A stretch of 64,000 nucleotides of DNA from Cellvibrio sp. PSBB023 (GCF_002007605.1 NZ_CP019799.1:1488001-1552000), one strand, 5' to 3'. Shown: positions 10,563 through 20,628, numbered from the stretch's first letter. Notes: generated by a model not told the origin, from the sequence alone. A program made the numbers and translations.

Positions 10563-11562
10563 AATGCAATGGCCCTGGTTACTGCTCCTTGCACCGCTGC
10601 CGCTGGCAATGGTGTTTATTCCCGCCAAAAAACGGGTTGAAGCAGCATTACGCGTCCCCTTTTATCAACACGCCAGCCAACTGGATCAACACAGCAAACT
10701 GGGCATTAATAAACGCCCGGCAAAATTGATTGCACTCTGGTTAATGTGGCTCGCCTGTGTATTCGCCGCGACCAATCCCCAATGGGTTGGCGAACCCACC
10801 AGTATGCCGTCCAGCGGGCGCGATTTATTAATGGCAGTGGACATTTCCGGCAGTATGGAGCAAACCGACATGGCGATTGCCGGTCGCCGTGTTACGCGAT
10901 TAATGGCGGTGAAAAAAGTCATTGGCGATTTTGTGGTGCGCCGCAACAGCGACCGCATGGGATTAATTTTGTTCGGGGCACAAGCTTACCTGCAAGCGCC
11001 GCTCACTTATGATCGCAAAACCGTTAATCAATTATTACAGGAAGCCCAAATAGGTTTTGCTGGCCGCGAGACAGCTATTGGTGATGCCATTGGCCTTGCG
11101 GTAAAACGCTTGCGCGATCGCCCTGCCGCAAGCCGTGTATTGGTGCTCTTGACCGATGGCGCCAACACCTCTGGCCAATTATCGCCCGACAAAGCCACAG
11201 AGCTGGCACAGCAAGCGAATATTAAAATTTACACCATTGCATTTGGCGCAGACTCCATGGAGGTGCCCGGCATTTTTGGTTCGCGCACCGTTAATCCATC
11301 GCGAGACCTCGATGAACCAACTATGATGAATATCGCCGAAAAAACCGGTGGCAAATATTTTCGCGCCCGCAACCTGGAAGAATTGGACAATATCCACCGC
11401 GAACTGGATCGCCTTGAACCGATTGAAATGGAAACCGAAACCTTTCGCCCAGTACAAACCTTATTTTATTGGCCGCTCGCTATCGCATTTTTGATTAGCC
11501 TGCTACTTGCCAGCCTGCATATTTGGCAAGGGCGTGCAGCACGAGTGGAGCAAGCATCATGA
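10555..11562 (+). CDS. VWA domain membrane protein, BatA-like
   Basis: A 335-residue protein: an N-terminal membrane segment, a second at about 60-75, a von Willebrand factor A domain at about 85-275, and a C-terminal membrane segment at about 305-325. The metal-site motif is intact, VDISGSM at about residue 97 (DxSxS), with the later TDG (LLTDGANTSG). This is the aerotolerance BatA type, which works with MoxR at the inner membrane. GGAGG precedes the ATG. Its TGA stop overlaps the ATG of the next gene, indicating tight coupling. Confidence 0.9.
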   Translation: MFEMQWPWLLLLAPLPLAMVFIPAKKRVEAALRVPFYQHASQLDQHSKLGINKRPAKLIALWLMWLACVFAATNPQWVGEPTSMPSSGRDLLMAVDISGSMEQTDMAIAGRRVTRLMAVKKVIGDFVVRRNSDRMGLILFGAQAYLQAPLTYDRKTVNQLLQEAQIGFAGRETAIGDAIGLAVKRLRDRPAASRVLVLLTDGANTSGQLSPDKATELAQQANIKIYTIAFGADSMEVPGIFGSRTVNPSRDLDEPTMMNIAEKTGGKYFRARNLEELDNIHRELDRLEPIEMETETFRPVQTLFYWPLAIAFLISLLLASLHIWQGRAARVEQAS

Positions 11563-13469
11563 TGACCATTGAATCTCTTTTTTCACAGTTTCATTTTTTA
11601 CGTCCGGCTTGGTTGCTGGCACTGGCTCCTGTGATCGTCATTGCATTGTTACTCTGGTATCAAAAACACACCGCAAAACAATGGCAGCAAATGGTAGCGC
11701 CTGAGCTGTTGCAATATTTGCTGGACGGCCAAACCACTCGTATCAAGCCGTGGCAACTTTTGGTTTTATTATTTGCGTGGATTGTGAGTTGCATTGCACT
11801 CGCTGGCCCCAGTTGGGAAAAACGTCCGGTCGCTGTAGAGCAAAATCAACAGGCGCTAGTGATGATACTGGATCTATCGCCCTCCATGATGAGCGAAGAT
11901 TTAAAACCGTCACGCTTGGTGCGCGCACGGCTGAAAATTGCTGATATGCTGCGTCAACGCAAAGATGGTCAAACCGCGCTATTGGTCTACGCCGGTGATG
12001 TTCATGTCGTGACACCACTGACTGACGACACAGAAACGATCAACAATATTATTCCCGCGCTGCATCCCGGCATTATGCCCGCACAAGGCAGCAATACCGA
12101 AGCCGCTGTCAGCCGCGCCCTGCAATTATTAAAAAACGCTGCCATCACCCAAGGTGACTTGTTATTGATCACCGATGGTGTGGATGAAGATGCCCAATAC
12201 AACCTGCGCGAAATCATGAAGCGCGAACCGCAATACCGCTTATCCATTCTCGGTGTAGGTGGTGATGCCCCTACCCCGATTCCCAGCAGCAAAGGCGGAT
12301 TCGTACGCGACAACGCACGCAATATAGTCACTACAAAACTTAACAGCGGTGAACTGCAACAATTAGCCCAGGATACTCGCGGCCGCTATCGCACACTGGC
12401 CAATACCAGCAGCGATATTGATTACTTACTCAACCTGCCCGCACCCGCCAAAGAAGAGACGCAACGTGTCGAACGCGAATTCGACAGTTGGTATGACCGC
12501 GGCCACTGGTTGGTACTGCTGCTGCTTCCCATCGTGCTTTACAGTTTCCGTCGCGGTGTATTCCTGAGCTTTTTATTATTGCCCTTGATTGGTTTAACAC
12601 CCAGCAAAAGCTATGCGTTAAGTTGGGATGAGCTATGGAAAAACAACAACCAACAAGCCTACGAAAAATTGCAGCAAGATAATGCCGCCGAAGCCGCACA
12701 GGATTTTACGGACCCGCAATGGAAAGCCAGTGCCCAATATAAAGCAGGCGATTATGCGGCGGCGGCCAAAGGTTTTGCCGACATGAATACCGACACCGGC
12801 CACTACAACCGAGGCAATGCACTGGCCAAAGCGAATCAGTTAGCAGAGGCACTTAAGGCTTATGATCAGGCGCTGAAATTGAACCCGGCGATGGACGATG
12901 CTAAAAAAAATCGCCAGTTGGTAAAAGAAGCCTTAAAGCAGCAACAAAATCAGGATCAGCAAGACGAACAACAAGACAACAAAGATCAGCGGGACAAAGA
13001 CAATAAGGATCAACAGCAGGACCAACAAAAGAACCAGCAAAACGATCAACAACAAGATCAAAATGACCAGCAACAGGATGCTAATAACCAGCAGAATCAG
13101 GATCAAAATCAGTCTGATCAGCAGCAAGATCAACAATCCTATGCGGATCAAGACGAACAGCAAGACAAGGCAGAGCAGGATCAAGAGCAATCAGACAAGG
13201 ATAAATCTGATGAAGAAAAAGCCGCTGAAGCAGCACAGCGTGAACAAGAGGAACAGCAAGCGGCTCAAGAGCAGCAAACCGCTGAGCCTACAGAGGATAA
13301 TTTAACGGATGAAGAGCGTCAGGCCATGGAGCAGTGGCTGCGCCGCGTACCCGATGATCCGGGCGGTTTATTGCGCAACAAATTCAATTACGAATACTAC
13401 AAACGCAATCAGGACATTATGAATGGCGATTGGGCTCCTCCTGAAAACGGGGCAGAAAATCGTTGGTAG
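11559..13469 (+). CDS. VWA plus TPR membrane protein, BatB-BatC-like fusion
   Basis: A 636-residue protein joining two Bat activities. The N-terminal half has two membrane segments, then a VWA domain with MIDAS motif LDLSPSM and a later TDG (LLITDGVDED), then a hydrophobic pair at about residues 310-350. The C-terminal half has TPR-like repeats (KAGDYAAAAKGFADM; NRGNALAKANQLAEALKAYD), then about 130 residues made almost only of Gln, Asp, Asn, Lys and Glu, and a short conserved end with EEQQ...MEQWLRRVPDDPGGLLRNKF. The ATG at 11559 overlaps the previous stop; an upstream in-frame start at 11523 lies inside batA and is less likely. The acidic repeat tract may be variable in length between strains. 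Confidence 0.9.
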   Translation: MMTIESLFSQFHFLRPAWLLALAPVIVIALLLWYQKHTAKQWQQMVAPELLQYLLDGQTTRIKPWQLLVLLFAWIVSCIALAGPSWEKRPVAVEQNQQALVMILDLSPSMMSEDLKPSRLVRARLKIADMLRQRKDGQTALLVYAGDVHVVTPLTDDTETINNIIPALHPGIMPAQGSNTEAAVSRALQLLKNAAITQGDLLLITDGVDEDAQYNLREIMKREPQYRLSILGVGGDAPTPIPSSKGGFVRDNARNIVTTKLNSGELQQLAQDTRGRYRTLANTSSDIDYLLNLPAPAKEETQRVEREFDSWYDRGHWLVLLLLPIVLYSFRRGVFLSFLLLPLIGLTPSKSYALSWDELWKNNNQQAYEKLQQDNAAEAAQDFTDPQWKASAQYKAGDYAAAAKGFADMNTDTGHYNRGNALAKANQLAEALKAYDQALKLNPAMDDAKKNRQLVKEALKQQQNQDQQDEQQDNKDQRDKDNKDQQQDQQKNQQNDQQQDQNDQQQDANNQQNQDQNQSDQQQDQQSYADQDEQQDKAEQDQEQSDKDKSDEEKAAEAAQREQEEQQAAQEQQTAEPTEDNLTDEERQAMEQWLRRVPDDPGGLLRNKFNYEYYKRNQDIMNGDWAPPENGAENRW

Positions 13470-13536
13470 GCAAATAATTTGGCCTACAAAAATGTAATGA
13501 AAAAAGTGAATCGCTCGCTAGCGTAACGGAACAGGA

Positions 13537-15291
13537 ATGATGAAAGAATCTGACTTTAGTATTAAAAAATGTGCCCGCCAGTTGCTCGGTTTTGTGTTGA
13601 TGGTAACCGGGCTCAATGTCTACGCTGGCACCCTGACGGCCAGCGTAGACCGTGACACTCTGGGGCTGGAAGAAACCTTCACACTGGTATTGCGCTACGA
13701 CGAACAAATTAATGCTTCGCCCGATTATGAGTTGCTGCAAAAAGATTTTGATATTCTCAACACCCAAAGCGGCACCCAGATGAGTATTATCAACGGCAAC
13801 ATGGAAGCCTCAACCGAGTGGAAAATTGCTCTCGCCCCAAAACGTATCGGCACACTGCTTATTCCCTCATTTACTATTGATGGCGCCATTAGCGATGCAA
13901 TTCCCATCACTGTAGAAGGCAAAAGTCGCACACCAAAAAGCAGTGACAGTCAGGTCACGGTAGAGATTGAAACCAGTAAAGACAGCGCTTATGTACAGGA
14001 ACAAATTATTGTCACCCTGCGGCTATACACTACAGTTGGACTCAGCGGAATTGATTTGCAACCACTCAAAGTGAAAGATGCACTGGTTATCCAGTTGGAT
14101 GAAAAACAATATCAAACCAAAATCAATGGCCGCCCCGGCGCTGTTGTAGAAACCCGTTATGCACTCTTTCCCCAACAGAGCGGCGAGCTGCTTATTCCCG
14201 CTGTGCTGTACCAAGTATCACTCGACTCAGGCCAACGGGATTTGTGGGACAGATTTTATGGCAACAGCCAGAGCAACCTTCTGCGGTTACGCACGGAAGA
14301 ACAACGCTTAACTATTAACCCTGCCCCCGCGACCAGTAACCAGAATTGGTTACCAGCCAATAAAGTCGACCTGATTGAACACTGGAGTGCAAGTATTGAC
14401 TCGCTCAAAGTGGGCGAACCTATCACCCGCACCATTACAATCAAAGCTGACGGTTTAACCGCTGGGCAGATTTCTCCACTACAACTACCAACAGTTGATG
14501 GACTGACGTTTTATAGCGATCAAGCACAAACTGATGATCAAAAAACAACGCAAGGCATTATTGGTTCGCGCATAGAAACCATTGCCATAGTGCCCACCAA
14601 AGCCGGACGTTTTACGCTACCGGAAACAGCAGTATCCTGGTGGGATACCAACAAACAAACCCTGCAAACAGCAACACTGCCTGCGGTCACACTGAATGTG
14701 GGCAGTGGAGCCATGTCACCCGATAATATGGCACCCTCGACAAGCGCAAGCGCGGAAGAAGAGGAACAAAGCACCAGTGTTCCACTGAATACAGATTTAA
14801 ATAGCATTGCCCCTCAAGAAACAACCGTCAGCGCACGCACACCTGTTTGGCTTTATGTATCCAACCTGTTAACGCTCTTGGCAACCGTGTTTTTTGCCTG
14901 GCGCTATTGGCAAGCAAAAAGGGATTTAACACAGGGGCACAATAAAAAACACCAACAACAGGTGGCAGAAAATGAATCTGAAGCGGCTGCATGGTCGCAA
15001 CTGAAACGTGCAATGGCCGATAAAAACCTGCCGCAGCTCCGCAAAGCTATTGTGAGCTGGAGCCAGATTTACTGGGGCGATGCAACGCTGACTGGCCTGC
15101 AAGCCATTGCACAACGTGCAGAGTCACCTGCACTCGCAGAGGCATTCCAACAATTGGATACTGCTATTTTCAGTAATGCTTCTAACACAATGGACAGCGA
15201 AAACCTGTTGCAATTGCTGGCTAATTTGCGACGTCGTAAATTCAAAACAACAGCCAGTGGGGAACCACTACAACCACTGTACAAATCCTAA
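13537..15291 (+). CDS. BatD family protein
   Basis: A 584-residue protein with a signal peptide (hydrophobic stretch at about 12-28 ending at YAG), a large beta-rich periplasmic part, a membrane segment at about 435-455 (WLYVSNLLTLLATVFFAW) and a basic cytoplasmic tail. These features and its last place in a MoxR/VWA operon identify BatD. In other bacteria Bat proteins aid oxygen tolerance or envelope integrity, but the exact role is unknown. AGGA lies just before the ATG. Its TAA stop is the outer end of a long palindrome shared with the convergent gene. Confidence 0.88.
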   Translation: MMKESDFSIKKCARQLLGFVLMVTGLNVYAGTLTASVDRDTLGLEETFTLVLRYDEQINASPDYELLQKDFDILNTQSGTQMSIINGNMEASTEWKIALAPKRIGTLLIPSFTIDGAISDAIPITVEGKSRTPKSSDSQVTVEIETSKDSAYVQEQIIVTLRLYTTVGLSGIDLQPLKVKDALVIQLDEKQYQTKINGRPGAVVETRYALFPQQSGELLIPAVLYQVSLDSGQRDLWDRFYGNSQSNLLRLRTEEQRLTINPAPATSNQNWLPANKVDLIEHWSASIDSLKVGEPITRTITIKADGLTAGQISPLQLPTVDGLTFYSDQAQTDDQKTTQGIIGSRIETIAIVPTKAGRFTLPETAVSWWDTNKQTLQTATLPAVTLNVGSGAMSPDNMAPSTSASAEEEEQSTSVPLNTDLNSIAPQETTVSARTPVWLYVSNLLTLLATVFFAWRYWQAKRDLTQGHNKKHQQQVAENESEAAAWSQLKRAMADKNLPQLRKAIVSWSQIYWGDATLTGLQAIAQRAESPALAEAFQQLDTAIFSNASNTMDSENLLQLLANLRRRKFKTTASGEPLQPLYKS

Positions 15292-15330
15292 AAGCAAAAT
15301 GGCGAACCCAGGTTCGCCATTTTGCTTTTA
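15289..15330. terminator. Bidirectional terminator, perfect 20-base-arm palindrome
   Basis: Arms at 15289-15308 and 15311-15330 are exact reverse complements around a two-base CA. Each arm begins with the stop codon of one of the two convergent genes (batD on plus, the NIT-like gene on minus). The A-run and T-run flanking the GC core make it work as a rho-independent terminator in both directions. Confidence 0.92.
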
Positions 15331-16131
15331 GGAACGATCATATTCGAGGCGATCAACCTGCCGATCAAATTGATTTAATACATGCTCAATACAACGTGTT
15401 GCCAATGTAAAATAATCCGCCGCTTGAATACTGGGGCGATCCACCACCAGTTGGGTTTCAATGCAATGCAATAAATGGTGTATTTCAGTGCGCGACTGCT
15501 CCGGCCAGGTTGTATCGATACTGGAGGCAATTTTGTTACGAAGATGATTCAACTGAATTCGCAACACACTTGAACACTCACCCTTTGCCGCTACGCCAGT
15601 TCCCAGCGCACGAGCCTGACCAATATATTCCGCAATCGACAATAGATAGCGCCAATCCGTATCCATCGCATCACCGGTGATTTTGGTTAAATGGTGCACG
15701 TCAGCAACATCGTCAATCAAATACAGCAAGTTGGCAATCAACACATTATGTTGTTTGAAATTTTTATCAGCATCGCCCTGCAGATACAACACACTCAAGC
15801 GCGACCAATGATCAACCAAACTGGACCATTTTACGTTATTGCGTATCCACTCCCCGGCGGCGGCCACATCTCCCATGGTGTATTTAATTTTTTGCTCAAG
15901 GGTTTCAATATCCTGTTTTGCTGCGCTATTGCCATTAATAAACCCTGTGGTTAACCCACGATGCTGCTGGATATAGGTCAACAAACTGCGCAGAATTTTT
16001 ATATAGCCAATTCCCTGTACAAATAATTTACTTGCTTGCCGTCGTCTGCGCTGCAAGGAAACAATCAGCAACACGACGAAACCTACGGGCACGACCAATA
16101 GAATTATTGTAAGCGCTAGAGGAGTTTGCAT
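15328..16131 (-). CDS. Membrane-anchored NIT-like sensor protein
   Basis: A 267-residue protein with an N-terminal membrane anchor (residues about 6-26) followed by a basic stop-transfer (QRRRRQ) and an all-helical domain. YIQQHRGLTTGFINGN and a later SIAEYIGQARALGTGVAA resemble nitrate/nitrite-sensing (NIT) domains. The same kind of region occurs in the chemoreceptor at 593-2605. No output domain is present. The ATG is four bases after the stop of the upstream chemoreceptor gene, and its GGAG lies over the end of that gene, so the two are translationally coupled. A role as partner sensor for that chemoreceptor is inferred. Confidence 0.6.
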   Translation of the reverse strand: MQTPLALTIILLVVPVGFVVLLIVSLQRRRRQASKLFVQGIGYIKILRSLLTYIQQHRGLTTGFINGNSAAKQDIETLEQKIKYTMGDVAAAGEWIRNNVKWSSLVDHWSRLSVLYLQGDADKNFKQHNVLIANLLYLIDDVADVHHLTKITGDAMDTDWRYLLSIAEYIGQARALGTGVAAKGECSSVLRIQLNHLRNKIASSIDTTWPEQSRTEIHHLLHCIETQLVVDRPSIQAADYFTLATRCIEHVLNQFDRQVDRLEYDRS

Positions 16132-16135
16132 TATT

Positions 16136-17269
16136 TTACTCCGCTTGATGGGTCAATTTATGTAAGTGATCAGCAATCTCGGCAGCCTGGCCTGCACGAA
16201 AACTATTTTGATTCGCCAGGTCAGCAACGGTTTCTATGTGTGTTGAAATTTCACGGGCGGCAATACTTTGTTGCTCTGCAGCAATCGTTATTTCATCTAT
16301 CAGGCCAAAAACCACATCAGTCGTGGTTAAGATGGAGGTTAAAGAAGAATCAGCGCTGGCTACTTGCTGCAATGAGTTATCGGTTTTTTCAACCACACTT
16401 TTCATGCTGACCAATACTTGCTGCATGGTGTGTTGTACACGTGCAATATTGGTGGCAATTTCTGCGGCCGAACCATGACTGCGTGTCGCCAGTGCACGCA
16501 CCTCATCGGCAACCACAGCAAAGCCGCGCCCCTGTTCACCCGCACGCGCCGCTTCGATGGCCGCATTCAACGCCAGCAAATTGGTCTGTCCGGCAATATC
16601 GCTAATGATCTTGGACATGGATGTCACATCATGCATCAGTGCATCCAACTGGCTTACCCGCGTTTCGGTTTCACGCGCAAGGCTCGCCACATCATTCACC
16701 TCGCGACTCGCACTGGCCAGTGCCGAACCGCCCTGCTTGCTTAAATCGCAGGCGGTAGTAGCAGCAGTACGTGCAGCACCAATACGGTTACTGATGTCAT
16801 CGATACTATGGCTAATTTCGGTAATAGCGGCAGCACTGGACGTAGTCGCACTGGATTGATAGGCAGCGCTTTTGGAAACTTCTTTGGCATTAATGGCCAG
16901 CTCTAACGATGAGTGTCCCATTTCTTTAACCGCATCCTTGTACTCTGCATTGCGCCGTTGGCGCGATTTAAAAACATCGATAAACGTATCGTGCAACCCT
17001 TGCAAAGGACCACTTACTAACTGATTCCAATCCACCGGTTGTTCGCGATCAACGGCAGACAAATAATGCTTAATCCCTGCCATATCTTTATTCACCCCAC
17101 CCACAATACCCAATATCAACACCACAATGAGCAACAGAGGGACTAACAACCACACACTTGCATTTTCCAAAACAATTGCACCAGCGACCAAAAGCACATT
17201 ACACAATATTGCCGTGAGCAAAACCCAGGATTTCACTGAGGCAACTGCCTGCCCCAAAAACCGCACCAT
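16136..17269 (-). CDS. Short methyl-accepting chemotaxis protein without periplasmic domain
   Basis: A 377-residue chemoreceptor. Two adjacent hydrophobic segments lie at about residues 10-50 with almost no periplasmic loop, followed by a signalling domain. The conserved hairpin is at about 215-260 ([35 protein letters not shown]). It ends in LHKLTHQAE with no CheR tether. The ATG at 17269 has GGAGG seven bases upstream and is preferred over the longer reading to 17335. It is followed within five bases by the NIT-like sensor gene, so input may come from that separate protein or from the cell interior. Family assignment is firm, partner assignment inferred. Confidence 0.88.
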   Translation of the reverse strand: MVRFLGQAVASVKSWVLLTAILCNVLLVAGAIVLENASVWLLVPLLLIVVLILGIVGGVNKDMAGIKHYLSAVDREQPVDWNQLVSGPLQGLHDTFIDVFKSRQRRNAEYKDAVKEMGHSSLELAINAKEVSKSAAYQSSATTSSAAAITEISHSIDDISNRIGAARTAATTACDLSKQGGSALASASREVNDVASLARETETRVSQLDALMHDVTSMSKIISDIAGQTNLLALNAAIEAARAGEQGRGFAVVADEVRALATRSHGSAAEIATNIARVQHTMQQVLVSMKSVVEKTDNSLQQVASADSSLTSILTTTDVVFGLIDEITIAAEQQSIAAREISTHIETVADLANQNSFRAGQAAEIADHLHKLTHQAE

Positions 17270-17592
17270 CGCATTACCTCCACAAATCTTACAGACAGAA
17301 TCAATCACCACGCCCGACACTAGCACTGCCCGCATTTAGTGCAGATAATTTTTTAACATTACTCAGTTCACAGCACTCGCCGCCCCCATAAAGGGCAACA
17401 TAAGCCTGACTTGCACCAATAAGAGAAAATCACACTACCCAAGCCTCACCACACACGCCTTATTTCAAAACCACACTGGATATTCTTCAACATTCATGCC
17501 AGATATAAGGCAAAAAAAATGGCCGCCGATTAAGGCGACCATTTTCAGAAAACGTATGAGAAATACGAAATAGAAAAGTATTTTTTATAACA
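17270..17592. other. Gene-free spacer between pepN and the short chemoreceptor
   Basis: These 323 bases contain the pepN terminator at 17516-17545 and, nearer 17269, the presumed promoter and ribosome site of the chemoreceptor. I see no small gene, RNA gene or repeat in the rest. Confidence 0.6.
17516..17545 (-). terminator. Terminator downstream of pepN
   Basis: AAAATGGCCGCC pairs with GGCGACCATTTT around a six-base loop, with one mismatch. A run of A on the plus strand gives the T-run for minus-strand transcripts. It lies 48 bases beyond the pepN stop. Confidence 0.75.
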
Positions 17593-20292
17593 TTAGGCCA
17601 AACTTTTACTCACCACCTCAAACACATCTTTGGAGAGCTGAGGCTCAGCCATAATGCGCTCCAGCTCGGCTTTCATCAGGGCCTGCTGTTGCGAATTATA
17701 TTTCTTCCATTTGGTTAATGGCGTTAACAAGCGCGAAGCAATTTGTGGATTTTGGCGATTTAATTGAATAATTTGATCCGCCAGGAATTGATAACCCGCA
17801 CCCGCGTTTGCGTGGAAATTAATGGCATTCGAGTTACAAAAACTGGCAATGAGTGCACGGATTTTATTCGGATTTTTTCCATCAAACCCTGGGTGCTCCA
17901 GCAAGGCTTTTACCTTAGCCAAGGTATTCGGCAAGGAACAGCTGGCCTGCACCATCAACCATTGGTTAACCACCAATGATTCATGCTGCCAGCGCTGATA
18001 AAAATCAGCCAGGGCATTTTCTGCCAAGCTTTGACCGAGCGCTGACTCACTGTTCACTAACTGGGTTAGTGCCGCCATCACATCTGTCATGTTATTGCTG
18101 GTGCGATATTGTTGCTCACAGGCGCGAGTCAAGGTTTCATCGTTCAATAGGATTAAATAAGCCAACGCCACATTTTTTAAACTGCGTGAGGCTATGGCAT
18201 CCGCTGTTACACGGTATGCTTGCTGATGATCATAAGCGTTGTAGATACGCACAAACTCATCGCGCAAGGCATGAGCCAGTGCTTTACGCACAGCTAACCG
18301 GCTGTAGTGTATTGCCTCAACATCTACCACCTCAGCCAATTCACTGAGGTAGGCTTCTGATGGCAAGCTGAGCATATAAGCGACCATCGCCTGATCAAGA
18401 CTTTCATCTTGTAGCACACTGCGATAAGCCTCAATTAAATCAGCATCCAAAGTCCAACCGGACAAGTCACCACCCTGTTGGTAGTGCTGCATGGCGGCAT
18501 AAATTGCAGCCAGCCCCAATTGCTGGCTCGCTTCCCAACGATTAAAACCATCGCTATCGCGGCTCATTAATAACACCAGATCAGCGCGGCTATAGTGGCA
18601 ATGCAATTTTACCGGCGCTGAAAAACCACGCAGCAAACTGGGCACCGGTTTTTCTTGTACACGCTGGAATACAAAGCTTTGCTCAGCCTGGGTAAGTTCA
18701 AGCACCTTGTAGGTGTTGTCGTTGGTTTCAAAATCCGGTTCGGCATCTTTCAGATACAGAGGCAAGTCACCTGCACTGCCCAGTAACCCCATAGCAACCG
18801 GAATATGAAATGGCAATTTATGTTGACACTCCGGTGTTGCGGGGCACGACTGTTTAAACGTCAGGCGATATTCCTGCGCATCTTCATCATAGTGATCAGT
18901 AACCTCCAGGCGCGGTGTTCCCGCTTGCGAATACCAACGTTTGAATTGAGTCAAATCGCGACCCGATGCATCAGCCAAGGCAGCCACAAAGTCTTCGGTG
19001 GTAACAGCTTGTCCATCGTGGCGATCAAAATACAAATCAGTACCTTTGCGGAAATTGTCTTTACCCAGCAAAGTCGCCAGCATGCGAATAATTTCCGCAC
19101 CTTTTTCATAAACGGTCATGGTGTAGAAATTGGAAATTTCGATATAGGATTCAGGGCGAATCGGGTGCGCCATAGGGCCCGCATCTTCCGCGAACTGCAA
19201 AGTACGCAGCAGCGTAACGCCCTCTACCCGTTTTACCGTGCGAGAGCCCATATCTGCAGAAAATTCCGCATCGCGATAAACCGTAAAGCCTTCTTTTAAG
19301 CTCAACTGGAACCAATCGCGACAAGTCACACGATTACCGCTCCAATTGTGGAAATATTCGTGGGCAACCACACCTTCTACGCGTTGGAATCCGGCATCGG
19401 TAGTGGTTTCCGGTTTGGCCAGTACACAGGATGTATTAAAAATGTTCAGGCCTTTGTTTTCCATGGCGCCCATATTGAAATCATCAACAGCGACTATCAT
19501 AAAAATATTCAAATCGTATTCGCGACCATAGACTTCTTCATCCCATCGCATGGAATTTTTTAGCGAGGTCATGGCATGGTCGCATTTATCCAGGTCTTTC
19601 GGCTCCACAAAAATCTTTAATGCAACTTCACGACCAGAACAGGTGGTAAAACTGTCTTCGATGTGCGCCAAGTCGCCAGCTACCAGTGCAAATAAATATG
19701 CGGGCTTTTTAAAGGGATCGTGCCAGATTGCGTAGTGGCGATTGTTATCCAGCTCGCCCTGTTCCAACAAATTCCCATTGGAAAGCAATACCGGGTATTT
19801 TTTATCTGCAACTACGGTGGTGGTAAATTCGCTCATCACATCAGGGCGATCAAGGTAATAGGTAATCTTGCGAAAGCCCTCCGCCTCACACTGGGTACAA
19901 TACATAGTGCGCGAGCGATACAAGCCCTCAAGCGAGGTGTTCGCTTCGGGTTTTATTTTAGTAATAGTGAGTAACTTGAAAGCCTCCGGGGTGTTGAATA
20001 AGGTCAGGCTTTCTTCACCAAATTCATAATCCGTAGGCGTCAGGACTTTATCATCCAAGGAAATGGAAATTAATTCCAAATCAGCTCCATGCAACCGGAG
20101 TTGGGTTGCCGCAGTTGTTGCCGCCGGGTTGCGATAAAGATCCAACATGGCGCTGACAATCGTTTCACCGTCATAAATCTCAAAACGCAAGTCAGTGGTT
20201 TTAATCAAGTAATCAGGTACTTGATAATCTTTGAGATAAATCGTTTTTGGTTGATGATTCTGTTCGGGCAGCGATTGTTCAACAGCAGTCAT
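17593..20292 (-). CDS. pepN: Aminopeptidase N (M1 zinc metallopeptidase)
   Basis: An 899-residue cytosolic M1 aminopeptidase that removes N-terminal residues from peptides. Visible are the exopeptidase motif NMGAMENKGLNIFN and the zinc site VVAHEYFHNWSGN with the second glutamate in SLKEGFTVYRDAEF. The C-terminal helical domains complete the E. coli PepN layout, and length is normal. The ATG at 20292 with AGGA upstream is preferred over a TTG two codons earlier. The DUF1315 gene ends 33 bases upstream on the same strand and is probably co-transcribed. Confidence 0.97.
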   Translation of the reverse strand: MTAVEQSLPEQNHQPKTIYLKDYQVPDYLIKTTDLRFEIYDGETIVSAMLDLYRNPAATTAATQLRLHGADLELISISLDDKVLTPTDYEFGEESLTLFNTPEAFKLLTITKIKPEANTSLEGLYRSRTMYCTQCEAEGFRKITYYLDRPDVMSEFTTTVVADKKYPVLLSNGNLLEQGELDNNRHYAIWHDPFKKPAYLFALVAGDLAHIEDSFTTCSGREVALKIFVEPKDLDKCDHAMTSLKNSMRWDEEVYGREYDLNIFMIVAVDDFNMGAMENKGLNIFNTSCVLAKPETTTDAGFQRVEGVVAHEYFHNWSGNRVTCRDWFQLSLKEGFTVYRDAEFSADMGSRTVKRVEGVTLLRTLQFAEDAGPMAHPIRPESYIEISNFYTMTVYEKGAEIIRMLATLLGKDNFRKGTDLYFDRHDGQAVTTEDFVAALADASGRDLTQFKRWYSQAGTPRLEVTDHYDEDAQEYRLTFKQSCPATPECQHKLPFHIPVAMGLLGSAGDLPLYLKDAEPDFETNDNTYKVLELTQAEQSFVFQRVQEKPVPSLLRGFSAPVKLHCHYSRADLVLLMSRDSDGFNRWEASQQLGLAAIYAAMQHYQQGGDLSGWTLDADLIEAYRSVLQDESLDQAMVAYMLSLPSEAYLSELAEVVDVEAIHYSRLAVRKALAHALRDEFVRIYNAYDHQQAYRVTADAIASRSLKNVALAYLILLNDETLTRACEQQYRTSNNMTDVMAALTQLVNSESALGQSLAENALADFYQRWQHESLVVNQWLMVQASCSLPNTLAKVKALLEHPGFDGKNPNKIRALIASFCNSNAINFHANAGAGYQFLADQIIQLNRQNPQIASRLLTPLTKWKKYNSQQQALMKAELERIMAEPQLSKDVFEVVSKSLA

Positions 20293-20325
20293 AGTCAATT
20301 CCTGAATCGCAAAAAATGAAGGGGC

Positions 20326-20598
20326 TTATTCAACCCATTTAATCGGTTTGTCAGTTTGGGCATGATCATGGTCATGCTCGTCATCACCACAAAATGTGTG
20401 TGGTTCCGGCGGGATATACCCGGTGTGCTGATCCGGCGGTAAATGTTTGTGTTCATAGGCAATAACTGCCTGCATGCATAATTGACGTTGCTCCGCAGAC
20501 AGGCGATTACCGTCGGGCCATTTACCCAGCTCTACAGCACGTTTTAAATTTTGATAAATTTCCGGCGTAAGGCTGGACAATAGTTGTTGTAAATCCAT
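20326..20598 (-). CDS. DUF1315 family protein (YeaC-like)
   Basis: A 90-residue protein. The opening LLSSLTPEIYQNLKRAVELG, followed by KWPDGNRLSAEQRQLCMQAV, matches the DUF1315/YeaC family of gammaproteobacteria. The C-terminus is His- and Asp-rich (CGDDEHDHDHAQ) and might bind metal, though this is a guess from composition. It sits between the rhomboid gene (30 bases upstream) and pepN. The function of the family is unknown. Confidence 0.8.
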   Translation of the reverse strand: MDLQQLLSSLTPEIYQNLKRAVELGKWPDGNRLSAEQRQLCMQAVIAYEHKHLPPDQHTGYIPPEPHTFCGDDEHDHDHAQTDKPIKWVE

Positions 20599-20628
20599 AG
20601 CAAAACTCGCGCAAAATAAAAATCAGAC

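Noticed and set aside
12933..13190. Leucine/isoleucine-rich minus-strand ORF that looks like a membrane protein
   Set aside because: It is the complement of the Gln/Asp repeat tract of the BatBC-like gene.
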